A DNA stretch of 64,000 bases from Chromobotia macracanthus. Its lineage: Eukaryota; Chordata; Actinopteri; Cypriniformes; Botiidae. The first letter of the stretch is position 1, and every line of letters begins with the position of its first letter. Both the position numbers and the translations under genes were made by a program. Shown here one piece after another: positions 9,431-21,849 of this stretch. Location: NCBI GenBank assembly GCA_036877525.1, contig JAZGTH010000032.1, positions 2,471,501 through 2,535,500 on the forward strand, read 5' to 3'. The notes under the pieces are model-generated. The model worked only from the letters and a program-made list of their open reading frames with translations. It did no database searches and was not told where the DNA came from.

Positions 9431-11690
9431 CCAACTTGGACACAATCTCACTCTACAAGATTTAATGAGTATATATATGTGTGTGTTATATTAAACCTCT
9501 ATATGGAACTTTACCTTCCTTAAGGTCAACATGAAACTGTATGCAGGTTTTTGTATTGTGAAAAGTTCATCAATGGCCATTATTGTACATTTAAAAATGT
9601 TCATCATAGTCTTTCATCAACATGTAATAACTTGTTCCATCTCTGTAAGGACTTGTCTGTTTAGCTGCCGTCGCCAAGTCTTTTATTGGTTGATCTGTGT
9701 CCTCCAGCCACCTGTCATGTACCACTATCAGAATCCAGTCAATACAATCAAGTTACATGTTATTGTTTATTTATCATTCTCTATTTGCTTTTTTCAATGC
9801 CATAGGCTGCGAACCATTTCATGTTGACTCATAAGAAACTCCCAAGCCATTATGGTCTGTTTCATGCATTTTGCGTCCCTACTGTGCAAGCGACACATTT
9901 AATTTTGGCCCCTTATATAAACTGGGTAAGGCTGCATGTGCCCAAGATGTGGGAAATGACCTAAACTTATTAAAGCAACTGTATTTATCTCACAGGTGGT
10001 AATAAATAAAACATAAACATAACCCTGAAAACACACTCGGCTCAGATTAGAACTGCTTGAATTGTGACACGTCAAATTATTCTATAATAAATTCTATAGT
10101 CTATAATAATTGGAGTCTCTTCGCAACACCTGTATCAGAAAGGTAACAGACAATTTTTGAAAATATTCAGTTGCATTTTGTATTATTTTTGGTAAAACTA
10201 GATGTATCCTTCTACTGATTGTACAATTATTTGTGTTCATCTTTGATAATTTTGGTTTAACTTTTAACCCCAGGTATAGCAAAATTTGTTTTTACTTTAT
10301 ATAAAGGTGTCCTTATTTATTACAATTGTAATGTAATTATACATGTAGGCAGTGAGTAACAACATACTTTAGGGTTAAGTTTAGGGTTTGGTTTAGGGTC
10401 AGTTATATTTACTTGCATTGCAATGCCGAAGACATATGCTGTATCAAACAATTTGTTGTTAGAATGAATAACAACCAGTTGTTTACCAACAGATGACCAA
10501 TCACAAATTGCCTTGGTGCTTACCTTATTAATAATTCCTGTGCTGTGTGTAGTGTCAGAAACATCATCGTCTGAAAGAAATGTCAAATTGTGACACTGTC
10601 ATTACAATTGAATGGAATATGGCTGCTCTGGATTGAATAGGTGTAGAGTAAAATGACTTGTGTTAGGGAACAGGATAAGCTAACAGGCTATTTGGCTAGT
10701 GGTATATTAAGAAAGTATGCCAAGTGCTTAAAATGAAAAATATTTAATTATATAATCTGTTGTAGCTTTGATTAAATGTTTTTTAACATAAAGACAACAA
10801 ATGCTCATATTTACGAAAAGTACAAATGTAAAGGTCATACAACCAATGTAATTGCTTTATTTTAAGTCACACTAAGGATTCATTTGACCACATGCACCCA
10901 GTGGACAAGATGGACCGATGGACAAGCAGTTATTAAAGCAGGTTGTGTGCACATCAGTATTTACCAACATTATTAATGTGAAAATAAAAGCATTATTTGC
11001 CCAATCAATGTTTTTGACTTAAATAATTAAGCAAATAAGAATGGTTATCTAAGGTTTACATGTGTAGATGATTACTGGCTCAGATTAACCATGGGTTAAC
11101 AGTGTGAAAAGCTCCTAGATAAACTTGTAATAGTAAATATTTCACTGAGATAAAAATCGCGATTTCGCAGCTTTAGTCTTTCATTTTCTTATAATTGTAT
11201 CTGATTATTTAATTTAAGAATATACTCTATATCATATGTATGCTGAACACACACAATTTTCTGGTCCTGTCAGCTTGCGTGTCTTAGTAAATTTCTGTTC
11301 AGTCTGTCAGAAGGGATCAGAAAAGTATATTTAAGACCCTCAGAAAGGCTCCATCATGTACTGTCACTGGTAAACCACAGTCAGTTGGAATATTACAGGC
11401 AATTACTTTTTCCTGGAGTGGTCATTTATGGGAATACTCTAAATATTCTGAATGTTTAATCTCTGGCTGCCAATTAGCATGTCACTAAAGGTCAAGGTGA
11501 GGCCTGTACCCTTACAATTGTAACAACCAATGTATGTAACCAGCCAACAGGATTTAAGACACTAAACTCATGAAAGGTAGTTCGCAGTCAGGATAGATTA
11601 AATGCTTCATCAAACCACCAGCAGTAAATCAGGTCATATGACAAGCAATGTCTCATGCTAAATATTATGGATTTATAGCTGAAATGCAAG
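9431..11690. other. Intergenic, no gene seen
   Basis: AT-rich sequence with only short random reading frames. A degenerate TTTAGGG-like run (AGGGTTAAGTTTAGGGTTTGGTTTAGGG at 10371-10398) resembles the common fish TTAGGG-variant dispersed repeat. Nothing else is recognised. Confidence 0.5.
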
Positions 11691-11692
11691 TG

Positions 11693-11695
<3 letters not shown>

Positions 11696-11728
<33 letters not shown>
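11696..11728. repeat. (AT)n microsatellite, about 33 bp
   Basis: Uninterrupted alternating AT. Confidence 0.95.
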
Positions 11729-11730
<2 letters not shown>

Positions 11731-11894
11731 CCTGTTCAGCAAGACCTGAAACAGAAAACTGTCTATAGAAGAAGGCTTAAATAATGGCAATGCATAATTG
11801 CAACACTAAACTTTAGTCTCTCATTGTCGTAATGGAATCGTTCACCCCAGAATAAATATTTTCTTATAATTTGCTTACCCTTATTCCATCCCAG

Positions 11895-12185
11895 ATATAT
11901 AGCTCTGGAAAAAACTTGAGAACAAAATTATCAGTTTCTCTGGTTTCACTCTTTATAGGTATGTGTTTTAATAAAGCAAACATGTTTGTTTTATTCTAAA
12001 ATATTGACAACATTTCTCCCAAGTTCCAACAAACATTTAGAGCATTTATTTGCAAAAATGAACTGGTTCAAAACAACAACAAAAAAATCTATGTTTTCAG
12101 ACCTAAAATAATGTTCATACTAATTTTTAAGCAACACAATACTAATGTTTTTAACTTCAATATTTGGTGGAATAACCCTGCTTTC
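11895..12185. mobile_element. Tc1/mariner-like DNA transposon end fragment
   Basis: It starts with an AGCTCTGGAAAAAACTTGAGA end and runs through TATCAGTTTCTCTGGTTTCACT, CATTTAGAGCATTTATTTGC and CAATATTTGGTGGAATAACCCTG. This series of phrases is a very common fish dispersed DNA transposon (terminal repeat of the 'agctctggaaaaaat' type). No transposase remains in this copy. The name rests on memory of the repeat family, not on a search. Confidence 0.65.
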
Positions 12186-12199
12186 AGACACAACCATAG

Positions 12200-12450
12200 T
12201 AATATAAAATATTCAGGATGAGGCAACAGCAGGCCCACTCCCTACTCATGATTGATGGAAGCCTGGTGAGGAGGGTGAACAACATCAAATACCTTGGAGT
12301 TAACATCAGAGAACATCAGAGACTGTTCACACCCAAGATTACACCCAAGATTAGGTGAGAAAAGCTAGACAATGGATGTACTTTCTGAGACATCAGAAGA
12401 AGTTCAGGGTCTCCCTAGCGATCCTGAATACTTTCTATAGAGAGGCTATA
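12200..12450 (+). pseudogene. Rex1/Jockey-like LINE reverse transcriptase C-terminal fragment
   Basis: The plus strand reads LLMIDGSLVRRVNNIKYLGV then a broken copy of the K(A/L)RQ...FLR segment and AILNTFYREA. This is the thumb/connection region of Rex1/Babar-type RTs (x-I-N-G-x-x-V...KYLGV...LxxFY). A short tandem duplication (ACACCCAAGATT twice at 12332-12357), stops and frameshifts break it. Confidence 0.7.
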
Positions 12451-12793
12451 GATTAAATTTGTAATTTAATCAAAATTTAAGAGGCATTCTCTGTTCTGAA
12501 TGGGGCACAACCCCTGGCCCAACTCCAAACCTGATGCAAACAGGTTTGTAAAAATATGGAACAGGCCAGTGATGAAATAACTTTTCTAGCATAATGCTGA
12601 AGATTTATTGTCATTAGAATTGTATCTGAAGTTAATACAAATGACCATAATCGTTAGAAGACATTTGCAGTATTTCTAGGAATTGAAACACTGATAGCAG
12701 TGTTGTATATATTTTTCTATCCTGTTACTGTCAAGTCAACACTCTTGTGGGCAAAAAAGAAAATACAGCCTTCATCTGGGAGCTGAAATGATT

Positions 12794-12823
12794 GATCGTT
12801 AAAAAAATGGTTTTTTAACGATC
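12794..12823. repeat. Perfect 13-bp hairpin
   Basis: GATCGTTAAAAAA (12794-12806), loop ATGG, TTTTTTAACGATC (12811-12823). It is followed by three imperfect CCCCTTTTACC units (12823-12858). It may be the core of a small foldback element. Confidence 0.85.
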
Positions 12824-12899
12824 CCCTTTTACCCCTTTTACCAAACCCCTTTTACCAAAAAAGGCTAAAACTTATCATGTTCGGTCAGAATGTTTTGTT

Positions 12900-13200
12900 T
12901 TCCACTTAGGAAAAGATATAGGCATTCAAGTGAAAATGGGCCGCACCTAACAAATAGTTTAAAAAATCATATGTACTAAACTAATTAACCTATCAGCATT
13001 ATTTTAATAACTTCTTGTCATGAAGGTCTGAGGATGATGCATGCCAAGTTTCATGCGAATCAGATGATCGGGCTGGGACGAGATCGGAAAAGTATTTGCT
13101 TCAAAATAGGAGAACTGTGAAAACTTTATTGCTAAACATAAAAATGAGATATACACTACTTAATGCTTAAAGCAAGGATTTTGAAGAAACAAAAAGTTTC
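12900..13200. repeat. Old dispersed repeat ('gccaagtttcatgcgaatcagatgatcg' type)
   Basis: Contains GATGATGCATGCCAAGTTTCATGCGAATCAGATGATCGGG, a motif typical of a widespread fish non-coding repeat and similar in style to 2480-3480. Non-coding. Confidence 0.4.
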
Positions 13201-13339
13201 TTTTCACAATATTTGGAACATGTAACGTATGTATGTCTTTAAGATAAATACTCTTTCCTGCTGTGTTTATTACACTGCATTCAGTGGTGGTTTGCCTTGT
13301 CCTGTCCCTTTCACTGGGGACTTCGGCTGGTCAGCACCA

Positions 13340-13875
13340 GAGCCTTAATGAGCATTTTTACTTCTTTGCTCCCACAGTGGTATGGTGTCTGGGAAGTCCA
13401 CGAGGTCACAGAGATATGGGGATGCACTTGGAGATAATCCGCCAGGTCCTTCCCCACAGACCTCCCAGTCTTTCTTTCCCAAGGTGCACAACAAGCTTAC
13501 AAGGTTGTGTAGCCCACCGTTCATGGCACGCACACGTTTTGTGGTATAGTCCGCTCTCACTGCCCTCAAAGTCGGGCTGGCCAAGGAGTATTTCAAGATT
13601 CCCTAGGTGGAACGTGCGATTGTGGTGCATCTATGCCCACTGAACGCTGCCACCTGGAGGAACCGACCTAGACTCCCTTTCTGCACATGTAGGTTCTCCT
13701 TGTCCTTGGTGGTGAGGGCTTGTATGGCTGTGGAACACGCCACCTCTACCCTCCATGCTATGATGATCCTGCAGGTCCATCAGGCCAAGGCTTTGAAGGA
13801 CCTGCACAAGGGTAAGTCTGACCCGGCCATATGCAGTAGCTGCACATGCAGGAGCTGCACACTGTGACGAAACAA
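13340..13875 (+). pseudogene. DIRS-type retrotransposon Gag fragment
   Basis: The plus strand reads a degraded Gag in shifting frames. The best part, from 13607, is ERAIVVHLCPLNAATWRNRP then RLPFCTCRFSLS and ILQVHQAKALKDLHKG, matching the fish DIRS Gag block (AVHLCP..AATWRNRPRLP...ILQVHQAKALK). Upstream, another frame contains MARTRLVVYSALTALKVGLA. The fragment ends abruptly at about 13872 where an unrelated dispersed repeat begins; DIRS sequence resumes at about 14480. Confidence 0.8.
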
Positions 13876-14450
13876 TTCAGTTTCATTTTATTTATATAGC
13901 GCTTTTTACAATGTTACATTGCTTCAAAGCAGCTTTACATAAAATAAAAAAGAATTATAAAAAAGAACAGAACAAATGTCAGACACGTTCAACAAAGATT
14001 ACATGGTATTATTGCAAATAATTTGTGAAATGTATATTAAGACTAATTAGGCATACTAGGAGATGGCATTAAAAAAGATAGCATCTTATGGGACAGGGGT
14101 ATAAATGATTTGCAATAGTACCAATGAAGCCACACAACACAAAGTAAAATGCATACATACAATATATACAATAGAAATACCTGAAAATGACACAATGAAA
14201 GAGAATGTGAGACAATTTGAGACAAAGGAGTAACAAAATAGAAGAGTCTTTTGGACTGTAATTATATCATATCGCTAGAAGCAATATTAACAATTTATAA
14301 AACCCTAAGATAAGTTAGATGTCAGCAGTCTCCCAGTAAGCAAGCCAACAGGGCGACAGTGGCAGGGAACCAAAACTCCATGGTGTATAGCTGCAGAAAA
14401 AACCTTGGGAGAAGCCAGGCTCAACGGGGAGGACCAGTTCTCCTCTGTTA
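13876..14450. repeat. High-copy fish dispersed repeat interrupting the DIRS fragment
   Basis: It begins CAATTCAGTTTCATTTTATTTATATAGCGCTTTTTACAATG...CTTCAAAGCAGCTTTACATAAA and ends with AGCAAGCCAACAGGGCGACAGTGGCAGGGAACCAAAACTCCA...CTTGGGAGAAGCCAGGCTCAACGGGGAGGACCAGTTCTCC. Both ends are hallmark phrases of a very abundant fish repeat. There is no coding potential. It sits exactly between two DIRS fragments. Confidence 0.75.
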
Positions 14451-14479
14451 CGTTAAAGCTGCAATTTGTAACTTTCTTG

Positions 14480-14660
14480 GATATGGACAGAACTGAGACT
14501 GAGGTGATTAAACACATCCCGAAGGATGCATACTTTCCATGTGTCGTTTCTCCTTTGACACAGACCGTTTCTTTCGTTTGCTCTCGAGGGACGAGCATAT
14601 CAGTACAAGGTCCTCCCTTTTGGTCTAGCCCTGTCAGCTCACATGCAGAAAATCTCTTTC
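14480..14660 (+). pseudogene. DIRS-type reverse transcriptase fragment
   Basis: In one plus frame, KDAYFPCVVSPLTQTVSF is followed, one base shifted, by FALEGRAYQYKVLPFGLALS then AHM. This is the conserved DIRS RT block (LKDAYFHV...RFAFEGxxYQYKVLPFGLALSPR). It is probably the continuation of the element whose Gag lies at 13340-13875, with Gag C-terminus and RT start lost. Confidence 0.85.
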
Positions 14661-14989
14661 CTTGGCATTAATTAGACTCGTTCAGCATGATGACTCATCT
14701 CAAAGAAGACAGGGCACAGTTAATATTTGCCTTCCTGTGTTTTTATTCAGGAACAGGCCAGCAGTCCCTCTAAAACAACAGCAGTCCCTGTTGCAGCTGT
14801 TGCAACCCATATAAATTCTGTTGCAGAAGGATGGGACATGGTTAAAAATACTGTCTCCACAGCAAATCCACATCCCGTGTGTGATCACATGTGATGAGGA
14901 CATTTACACAGACCAGTTTTTCTGCTTTTATAGACTTTAATGTCAGAAAGGTCAGAAACTTAACATTATAAGTTATACTACAAGAGAAA

Positions 14990-15420
14990 CAACTGAATAT
15001 GAAATGTGCACTAAACATAAAGGCCAACTGCCAAATATTTTGTAGATCTGCCTTTTGCTGCCAAAACAGCTCTAATACGTCAAGACCTCTGAACATGTCC
15101 TGTGTTATCCAAGACATTAGCAGAAGATCCTTCCATGGAGCCCTCATGGATTGGATTTGTTGGGCCAGCACGTTCAATAGATCTCAATCAAGTTGAGATC
15201 TTGGAGGACTTTGGCCAACTCTTTGTCATGTTTCTCAAACCATTTCTGAACATTTTGTGTAGTGGGGCAGAATGCATTATCCTGCTGCAACACCACTGCC
15301 ATGAAGGTGTGTATGTTGGTACATGTTGAAGTAACAACTACATGAATGCCAGGACCCAACATTTCCCAACAGAACATTGCCCATTTCATTTGCTGCCTTA
15401 TATATTCCACACTTTAACAG
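14990..15420 (-). pseudogene. Tc1-like transposase C-terminal remnant
   Basis: The minus strand reads HVVVTSTCTNIHTFMAVVLQ then QDNAFCPTTQNVQKWFEKHD up to about 15174. After a frame change it reads LAQQIQSMRAPWKDLLLMSW then QDMFRGL and ALLAAK-like sequence. This is the C-terminal half of a fish Tc1-like transposase (QQDNAPCHTA...VQEWFEEHD...DLNPIEHLWD...LLxxW). The DDE catalytic Asp of QQDNA is present (QQDNAF), but the PDLNPIE region is garbled and the N-terminal DNA-binding domain is absent. Confidence 0.8.
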
Positions 15421-18400
15421 GTGCCATTGTACCGACTCCAACCTGTACAGGTCAAATACTTACATTGACATAGAAAATGACATTTGTAAACATAGGCTGG
15501 CAATTATAAACATTCAAGTATGTCTGACTTTTTAAAAGTCTTTATTAAAGACTCAATATGAGTCAATACTATGTGACTCAATTTTCTAAATTCACTTTCC
15601 TGCATGAAATATAGATATGGCAGAGGAGAACAATGTCTTAATATCTAATAATATTCAAACCAGACCAGAAATAGCTCTGAAATAGCCCTCTGTTTTAAAA
15701 GATAAATAAAGAGATGTTTTTTTGGTCTGAGACAGATACATCATAAACTTCAAGACACTGTGTTTATTTGAACAGATGCTGTATTTTTCTTTTTATTTCT
15801 GAAAACTAAAATAAAATCAATATATAAAAGAGTTGTGCATTTTTCATCTGTATCAAAAGCTTTTAGACTTTTCACTTAAGTTTTTGAAGATTCATTTATT
15901 TTCTTTATAATTATTTTATTGGATTTATTTTCAAATTCCCAGAAATGGAAGCTGTAATTTTCTCCTGTAATTATACCGCATCACAATAAAGACAACGAGT
16001 GTTTTATTAAAGCGCTTATGTATGGTGTATGATTTACATTGCTGGGGCCCCATTGTCAGTGCAGTTTCTGGGTCTTGTCAGAAGACAGGAGCAATTCAAC
16101 AGCCAATAATATTGAATGTTGAACAGACTCATCGTCTTTTGACAGGTCCATTCCAGAGCTCTGGGTACTGCTCTACATCTCTTTGACAACACATTCTGGC
16201 TAATTACATGTGTCTAAGTGACCTTATCATAAATAAAAGAGCAAATTTTTAGTGTTCTTTAATATTAAGATGGGGGGATTTTGTGTAACACACCTTAGAG
16301 TGCAATAAAAAAATAAGTTGGTGCCTAAAGGGGTGGTAATAGTGTATTTAAAAAAATATTTTACAGGTAGGTATAATTTATTAAGATACAAAAATAAAGG
16401 AATGAAGAATCTGAGGCAGATCACAAATTTTAGAACAAATTAGTTGAGTGCACTAATACCTGAGAACAAACAATACATATTTTAATCTCTGTAGTTACTG
16501 AACAGAAATTTCACCAGAATCTTTTTAATTGACTAGATGTATGGAATATTCAAGAGAGCTACTACAGAGCTACTACAATAATATAAGCCAATTGGAAACT
16601 TCTGGTAAATTGTCACTTCTTGGTGCGGCAGAATCTTCAGTCTTCTGAAGTACAATACTTGATAAGAACACCTCTGCAATAACATTCAGTGACTGCTGTA
16701 TCACTGTTTTTGTCTCCTTGTAATGTATTGTTCTTTAACTCTGTAACCCTCTTAACCTTCTTTTCTCTGGCATTTTACCATCCATACATCACTCCTCAGT
16801 CTCAGCTGTCTTGTGGGTTTTGTTTCCTCATGATGGTGATCTGTTTTCATTTTCTTTGTCTTTTTGGCAGGTCTTGGGGGTGTTGAGATGTTTGAAACTC
16901 TGTGTATTGGTTTACCTGAGAGCTCACTGGTGAAGCATTTTTGGTATACTTCTGTCATTATTTACCCATGTTGTTCCATAAACTGGTGTTTTTTTCTTAT
17001 GGAACACAAATGGAGAATTTATGAAGAATCTTCATGCAATGTTTTGTTCATAGAACTCAGAACAATATAAGTACAGATGAAATACACTTTATTCCTACTA
17101 TTATATCCTAATTATCTGATACTATTATATTAGATAATATTAAATAATATATTAATTATACTTCACTGTTCTAAAACGTGATTATAAGCTTAAATCATTA
17201 ATCTATCAGTTATAACGATTATCAATCCTTTATCATATAACGGATATTTCAGGCTATATGAAGATATGTCATGGCAGCAAGTTTTGTACAGACAAGTACC
17301 AGTCATTTCATTTACTCCAAAAATGTAGTTGTGTTTGTTATCAATAAAAAATGTATTAAACATTGGTGTCTTTTATCATATTGCTACATTACAATGATTT
17401 TGTCACTAGTACAAAAAGATAACGTCACACAGAACATCACCCCCATCCCAGGTGTGTCATTTATCTCTGCAGACATATTGTTTTTACCAAACTGTATTAT
17501 TCTTGCAACAAAAAGACAATGTTATTACAAGAGTATAATAACACTGAGGTGTGACTACAGCCTGCCAGTGGGCATGTACAAGAGTCTACCAGCATTGTTT
17601 CCAGCTTTGATATATCACCATCATTACCACCAATGTGATTATGCCATGTGACATTACAGAGTCTTGATTACAATAAATGTACTCTTATTAACCTGGATCC
17701 ACCTGCACATATGCAGTATGTAAACTGGTATATTTTGGGGCTTACTAAGGCAAGCATGGCTATTAATGGCAGGGTAGGTAATTTTGCTGGTTGAAGTAAA
17801 AAGGTTCAAATATATTCACAGACATATATATTGCAAAACAATTGGTGACAGCAACAATATGCAAATGTACAACAATTAAAAATGAGCTGCTACTGATTCA
17901 AAAAGGTAACAATTTTAGGATTTTGATTTCAATGTCCTATAGGAGCGTTATATAATCAGAATAAACACCCTTTACCTGACAGATATAATATATATAATAT
18001 AGAAATATTCCACTTTTCTCATTTACAAAACTAGACTCACACTGAAAGTAAAAATGTGGCCGCGGTCATTTGTGTTTAGACAACCTCTTTCTGTCTATCA
18101 GTCACTTTTTATGTTCAAATATATGTTTGTGTTATAATGTTCAGAATTCAGAACCAAAATATTGTTGGAGGGCAGTTGTTCTCAAGTTTCCCTTGAATGC
18201 TTGCACAGAAGTAGAAATTCTCTGTCTATAGCCTCCTTTTGGTCCAGGTTTGGTTTAGGGCTCCCATGAAGCACTGCTCTGTTACTTTATATTCACAGCA
18301 GTGCTCTTCCAGTTTTCTCCCAGTCATATACAGCCCTGTGCATTCATGTGGGTGTATTTGTTTGACGGTTGTGACCCAGACGCTCCCTAAAACATCCTGT

Positions 18401-18540
18401 CTCATCGGTTGCTAAAGACCTCCGGATATGCGGTCACACCATTCTGAGTACACAGAAAGCTGTGCAGGAAGATCAGCTAAGCCCAAAAAAAGTATAAAGC
18501 CTCATTGTCTTACTGTTTGTTTGCGTTATTAAGAATGTAT
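15421..18540. other. Intergenic, no gene seen
   Basis: No protein-like reading frame. AT-rich, with short direct duplications (for example GAGCTACTACA twice at 16557-16577). I recognise no element. Confidence 0.5.
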
Positions 18541-19210
18541 GTTTACTTATATTTATGACTGTTTGTTTTGGTTTTGTACAATGTTTCTATTTGTTCATAC
18601 TATATGAAGCTGTTTGTTATATATATGCCCACATGCCTCTCACCTCCCTGCACTGTTCTGGACAGTGCTGCATTCCCTGTCCACATTGGCAGAGTTCTGC
18701 GGCAGATTGTTAGCATTATGGCCCATACTTATCTCAGCTCTTTATCCAGGCTTACTCTCATTTCATTGCTTTCATCTGTTTGCTTATTTGCTATTCGATT
18801 TTCTTGCAGACTGTGTCATGTGGCCACAACTTATGGTCCAGGACATGCACCTTTTCTGTCCATTTATTACCAACCCAATGGCAAGTATCATATATTTTGA
18901 TTTATAAGTGCAACTTAAATTACACCTGTGCAGTTAGTTTTTGTATAATTCAGTTAAAGTTCTGCTGGCTTCTAAAAATGTCGTTAATGCAGAGTCGTCA
19001 AGTGTATGTATGTGTGATCGCAATATAATACAGTAGTAGTGATAGCAGTATAATACATATGCAATAGTTACTTTTTGTGCAGACTGTTTTTGTGTAAAAT
19101 TTTATTTTGTGTAAAATTAAAATTCTCTTGTTTGTATGTTGTAAATGTTGTTATAATGTCCTGTACACCCAAATATTCCTCACGGGATCAATAAAAACAA
19201 ATACCTTTCT
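18541..19210 (+). mobile_element. Possible LINE 3'UTR tail
   Basis: The region ends CCTCACGGGATCAATAAAAACAAATACCTTTCTTCCTTCC, the style of ending found on Rex/RTE-type fish LINEs (cggggatcaataaag...). The overlapping reading frames 18568-18907 are pyrimidine-driven and have no family resemblance. The call rests on the tail only. Confidence 0.35.
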
Positions 19211-20430
19211 TCCTTCCTACAAACTTACTATGTGATTAGTCATATAAAATTTTTCACAGAATTCACTCTTGCTCAAACCTTTGCTCAGCATTGTTTGGCT
19301 GTGTTGGCATTAAAATCTCCTCACTATCTCTGAAGATTGTAAATAAAGTTAATGTAAATTAGTGAACAGATTCATAAATTGGTGCAGGACTGCAGTCTTG
19401 CATAATGTCACCTAAACAGAAGCATTACAATTCTGAATAACTTGTCCATTAACATAAATAAATAAAAAACACAGTCACCAGTCAAGTGAATAAACGAAAA
19501 CAAGTGTAGCTCCATTATGCATCTGTTCACACTTGTAATCCATAGAAATCTGATTTGTGTTCTGAATCAGCAGTGTGTTCTCTAGCCGTCAGCACTCTGC
19601 CATGTTCTGACACAGAAAATCTCTAGTGGGCTGAAAATCACCATCTACTGCATTCCTTTGATTAGCAGTGGCTGCAGGTTAGGAAGGGCTAACTGAGACC
19701 TAACCAGATAAGAGATTTAGTTTTCCGCTTGCTTAAAAATTTGTCATACCACTTAGCTGGACCTTCAAATATCTTAAAGCAACATTTAATTTTTGGAGCC
19801 GTGACTTATTGTTTGGCTCTTTGGAGGCTCCCATGTATGTCAAATTGTAATGCCTGAATAACAAGAAATTGAACAATGAATAGGTTGGTATAAAGCTGGT
19901 ATAAAGTGGTCAGCTAGCACTGTTAGTGCCAAGGAAGGGCAAACAACAATGAACATTTCTTACTTCATTGTTTAATCAACATCTAAATCACCTTTATATC
20001 TGCAGTAGGTTATTTCCAGGTGTTGGGTATTTACTGAGAGTTAGGTGCATAGGGCAGTGCACAGGGCAGGGTAGCCAGTTGCATATCTCAGCGCACTCCG
20101 CTCACACAGACAATATTCGTGCATGTGTTTTGGAGGAGGCATGACTTTGGAAAGTGCTCAGAAAGGGAGAGTGGGATCTTATGCTTTTAAAGCTAGCTTG
20201 GTATAGGCTTTTATCACAAGAATCAGAAACTGCTAGGTTAAGTTAGTTCCACTACAGCTTTGAGACTATTGCATTGAAATGCCTTGGTTTAAATAACCCT
20301 TCCTCTTTTCAATACAATATATTTCTTACACCTAAATATATAGTATTCATGGGAAATAATTCTCATGTGTTTCAAGTATTTTGAGTTTATACACTTACCT
20401 GAGTTTATACACTAACTTACCTCAGCTCCT
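19211..20430. other. Intergenic, no gene seen
   Basis: No recognisable coding or repeat family. Confidence 0.5.
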
Positions 20431-20439
20431 GTGCTATTT

Positions 20440-20715
20440 GAATGTGCTCACAGCCCCGGCTGACATTTCTAAGCATTTCTTTTTCATTGTATCTGCTGAT
20501 CACCCGTGTTTGACTTAGATTGTTTATCTCGTTGTTGGATTGTTTGCTGCCTGCCCTATTTGTGGATTGTACCCTGGATTTATGATTGTTTGCTGCCTAC
20601 CTCGACCCCTTGCCTGTTTGCTGTTTTGCCTTTTGCCTATCCTATTACAACCCTGTTTACTGGTTTTGACCCCTGCCTGTACGACCTTGAATAAAACGCT
20701 GCGAATGGATCCTTA
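20440..20715 (+). mobile_element. LTR-like fragment (Ty3/Gypsy style)
   Basis: A T/C-rich, CpG-containing block with repeated GATTGTTTGCTGCCT units (20537 and 20586), then GGTTTTGACCCCTGCCTGTACGACCTTGAATAAAACGCTGCGAATGGATCC. That ending, with AATAAA near the end, is characteristic of fish Gypsy LTR R/U5 regions. No flanking internal domain is seen, so it may be a truncated solo LTR. Confidence 0.55.
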
Positions 20716-21049
20716 CGTCACACTCTTCATTACACTGGCACATGATATTCTGTACTGCTTCTTAAAAACAATTTGAATTTACCCTGCTATCACATTAGCA
20801 GGGCAAAATAATCTGAAATAAATAATACTAATAATAGGTTGTGCATAATGCAATGAATGACATGAAATGAGAGAGCTGATCACAGAAAACAGATGTGCTG
20901 TTTATGATTTTTTAAAAAATACTTTATTTAAAAGTTTTACATTTAGAACCAGGGTTAATCCCCCCACCCCAATGCCAGCAAATCAGTTGCATTAAAAATA
21001 AATAATAAATAGTTAGTAATAAATAGTAATAACATAGTAATTACAAATA

Positions 21050-21082
21050 AATAGTAATAATAATAATAATAATAATAAAATA
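21050..21082. repeat. AAT-rich microsatellite
   Basis: Tandem AATAAT units (about 21053-21077) within a longer AAATAGTAATA-rich stretch. Confidence 0.9.
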
Positions 21083-21293
21083 ATAAGGATGTAAAAGTGA
21101 TACATATATCTGTTTATGATTTAAAGTGTCATATGTATGCTTGGTCCTGCTTCTTATTCTGGAAGTAAGGAAAGGGGGCTGGGCGATGAATTTTTCAGTG
21201 ACCTGTTGACTAGTGTTAGTTGAATTTGGCAGGGTTTGAGGTTTCACCTTGAGAGAGAGTCTCATTTAGTGAGTCTCTAAAGGTCAACAATCT

Positions 21294-21457
21294 GTTCTGT
21301 TTCGTTCTTCCTGACCACCAGAGGCAGTGCTTCACACTGAATATTATCTCATCGCAGATGCACAATTCGAGTCTAATACAAACAAAGTCCCTCGTGACCA
21401 GGATGACTCGGGGTCCTCCCCTATTTAATCCTGTGACATCCTGCAGACTGTCCCTAT
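21294..21457 (+). repeat. DIRS left terminal repeat
   Basis: 21313-21457 is the inverted counterpart of 24805-24950 at high identity (for example ATTATCTCATCGCAGATGCACA against TGTGCATCTGCGATGAGATAAT). The outer 19 bp (GTTCTGTTTCGTTCTTCCT) have no partner in the right repeat but are complementary to the ICR, as expected for DIRS. Confidence 0.93.
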
Positions 21458-21849
21458 AATCTTCTCGCGTACATGTAATACAGGTCAGAGAATATTAAAA
21501 GAAGGCGCTGCCAGATAGTATTGTAATATCTCACAGCTGTACGAGACCGTATTCAGAATAGGCATGCTCTGTTCGGTATCTTTTTCTATCGGCGATTCTA
21601 CTAATGCTCTGCTGAATGTGTGCATTCATATATTAGGTGTGTATATTGTATGCGTTTAACACTAAGGATACATATATTTATTTACACACAAATTGTTATT
21701 CACATTGTGTGTAGCATATAGGCTAATATATGTATTTATTATCTGAAAAAGTCTGTTGAAAAGGCTCTACTGATTATAGTGATAGACTGTTTTCGCTCTG
21801 CTTACAGCAATTTTATCCGGGCTAGGATGAAAAAGTATCTCATGCTTGC

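Noticed and set aside
10371..10400. Interstitial telomeric repeat
   Set aside because: Only a few degenerate TTTAGGG-like units; typical of a dispersed fish repeat, not a telomere fusion site.
13263..13643. 126-codon plus-strand frame and minus-strand frames at 13345-13630
   Set aside because: They overlap the DIRS Gag fragment; the recognisable Gag peptide is in other frames, so these are shadows.
17271..17651. 126-codon frame in AT-rich DNA
   Set aside because: No domain, biased to Ile/Val/Cys as expected from AT-rich composition, no conserved motif.
18568..18907. Overlapping 110- and 97-codon frames rich in Leu/Cys/His
   Set aside because: Driven by a pyrimidine-rich strand; two frames look equally good, which argues against a real protein. 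The region ends like a LINE tail.
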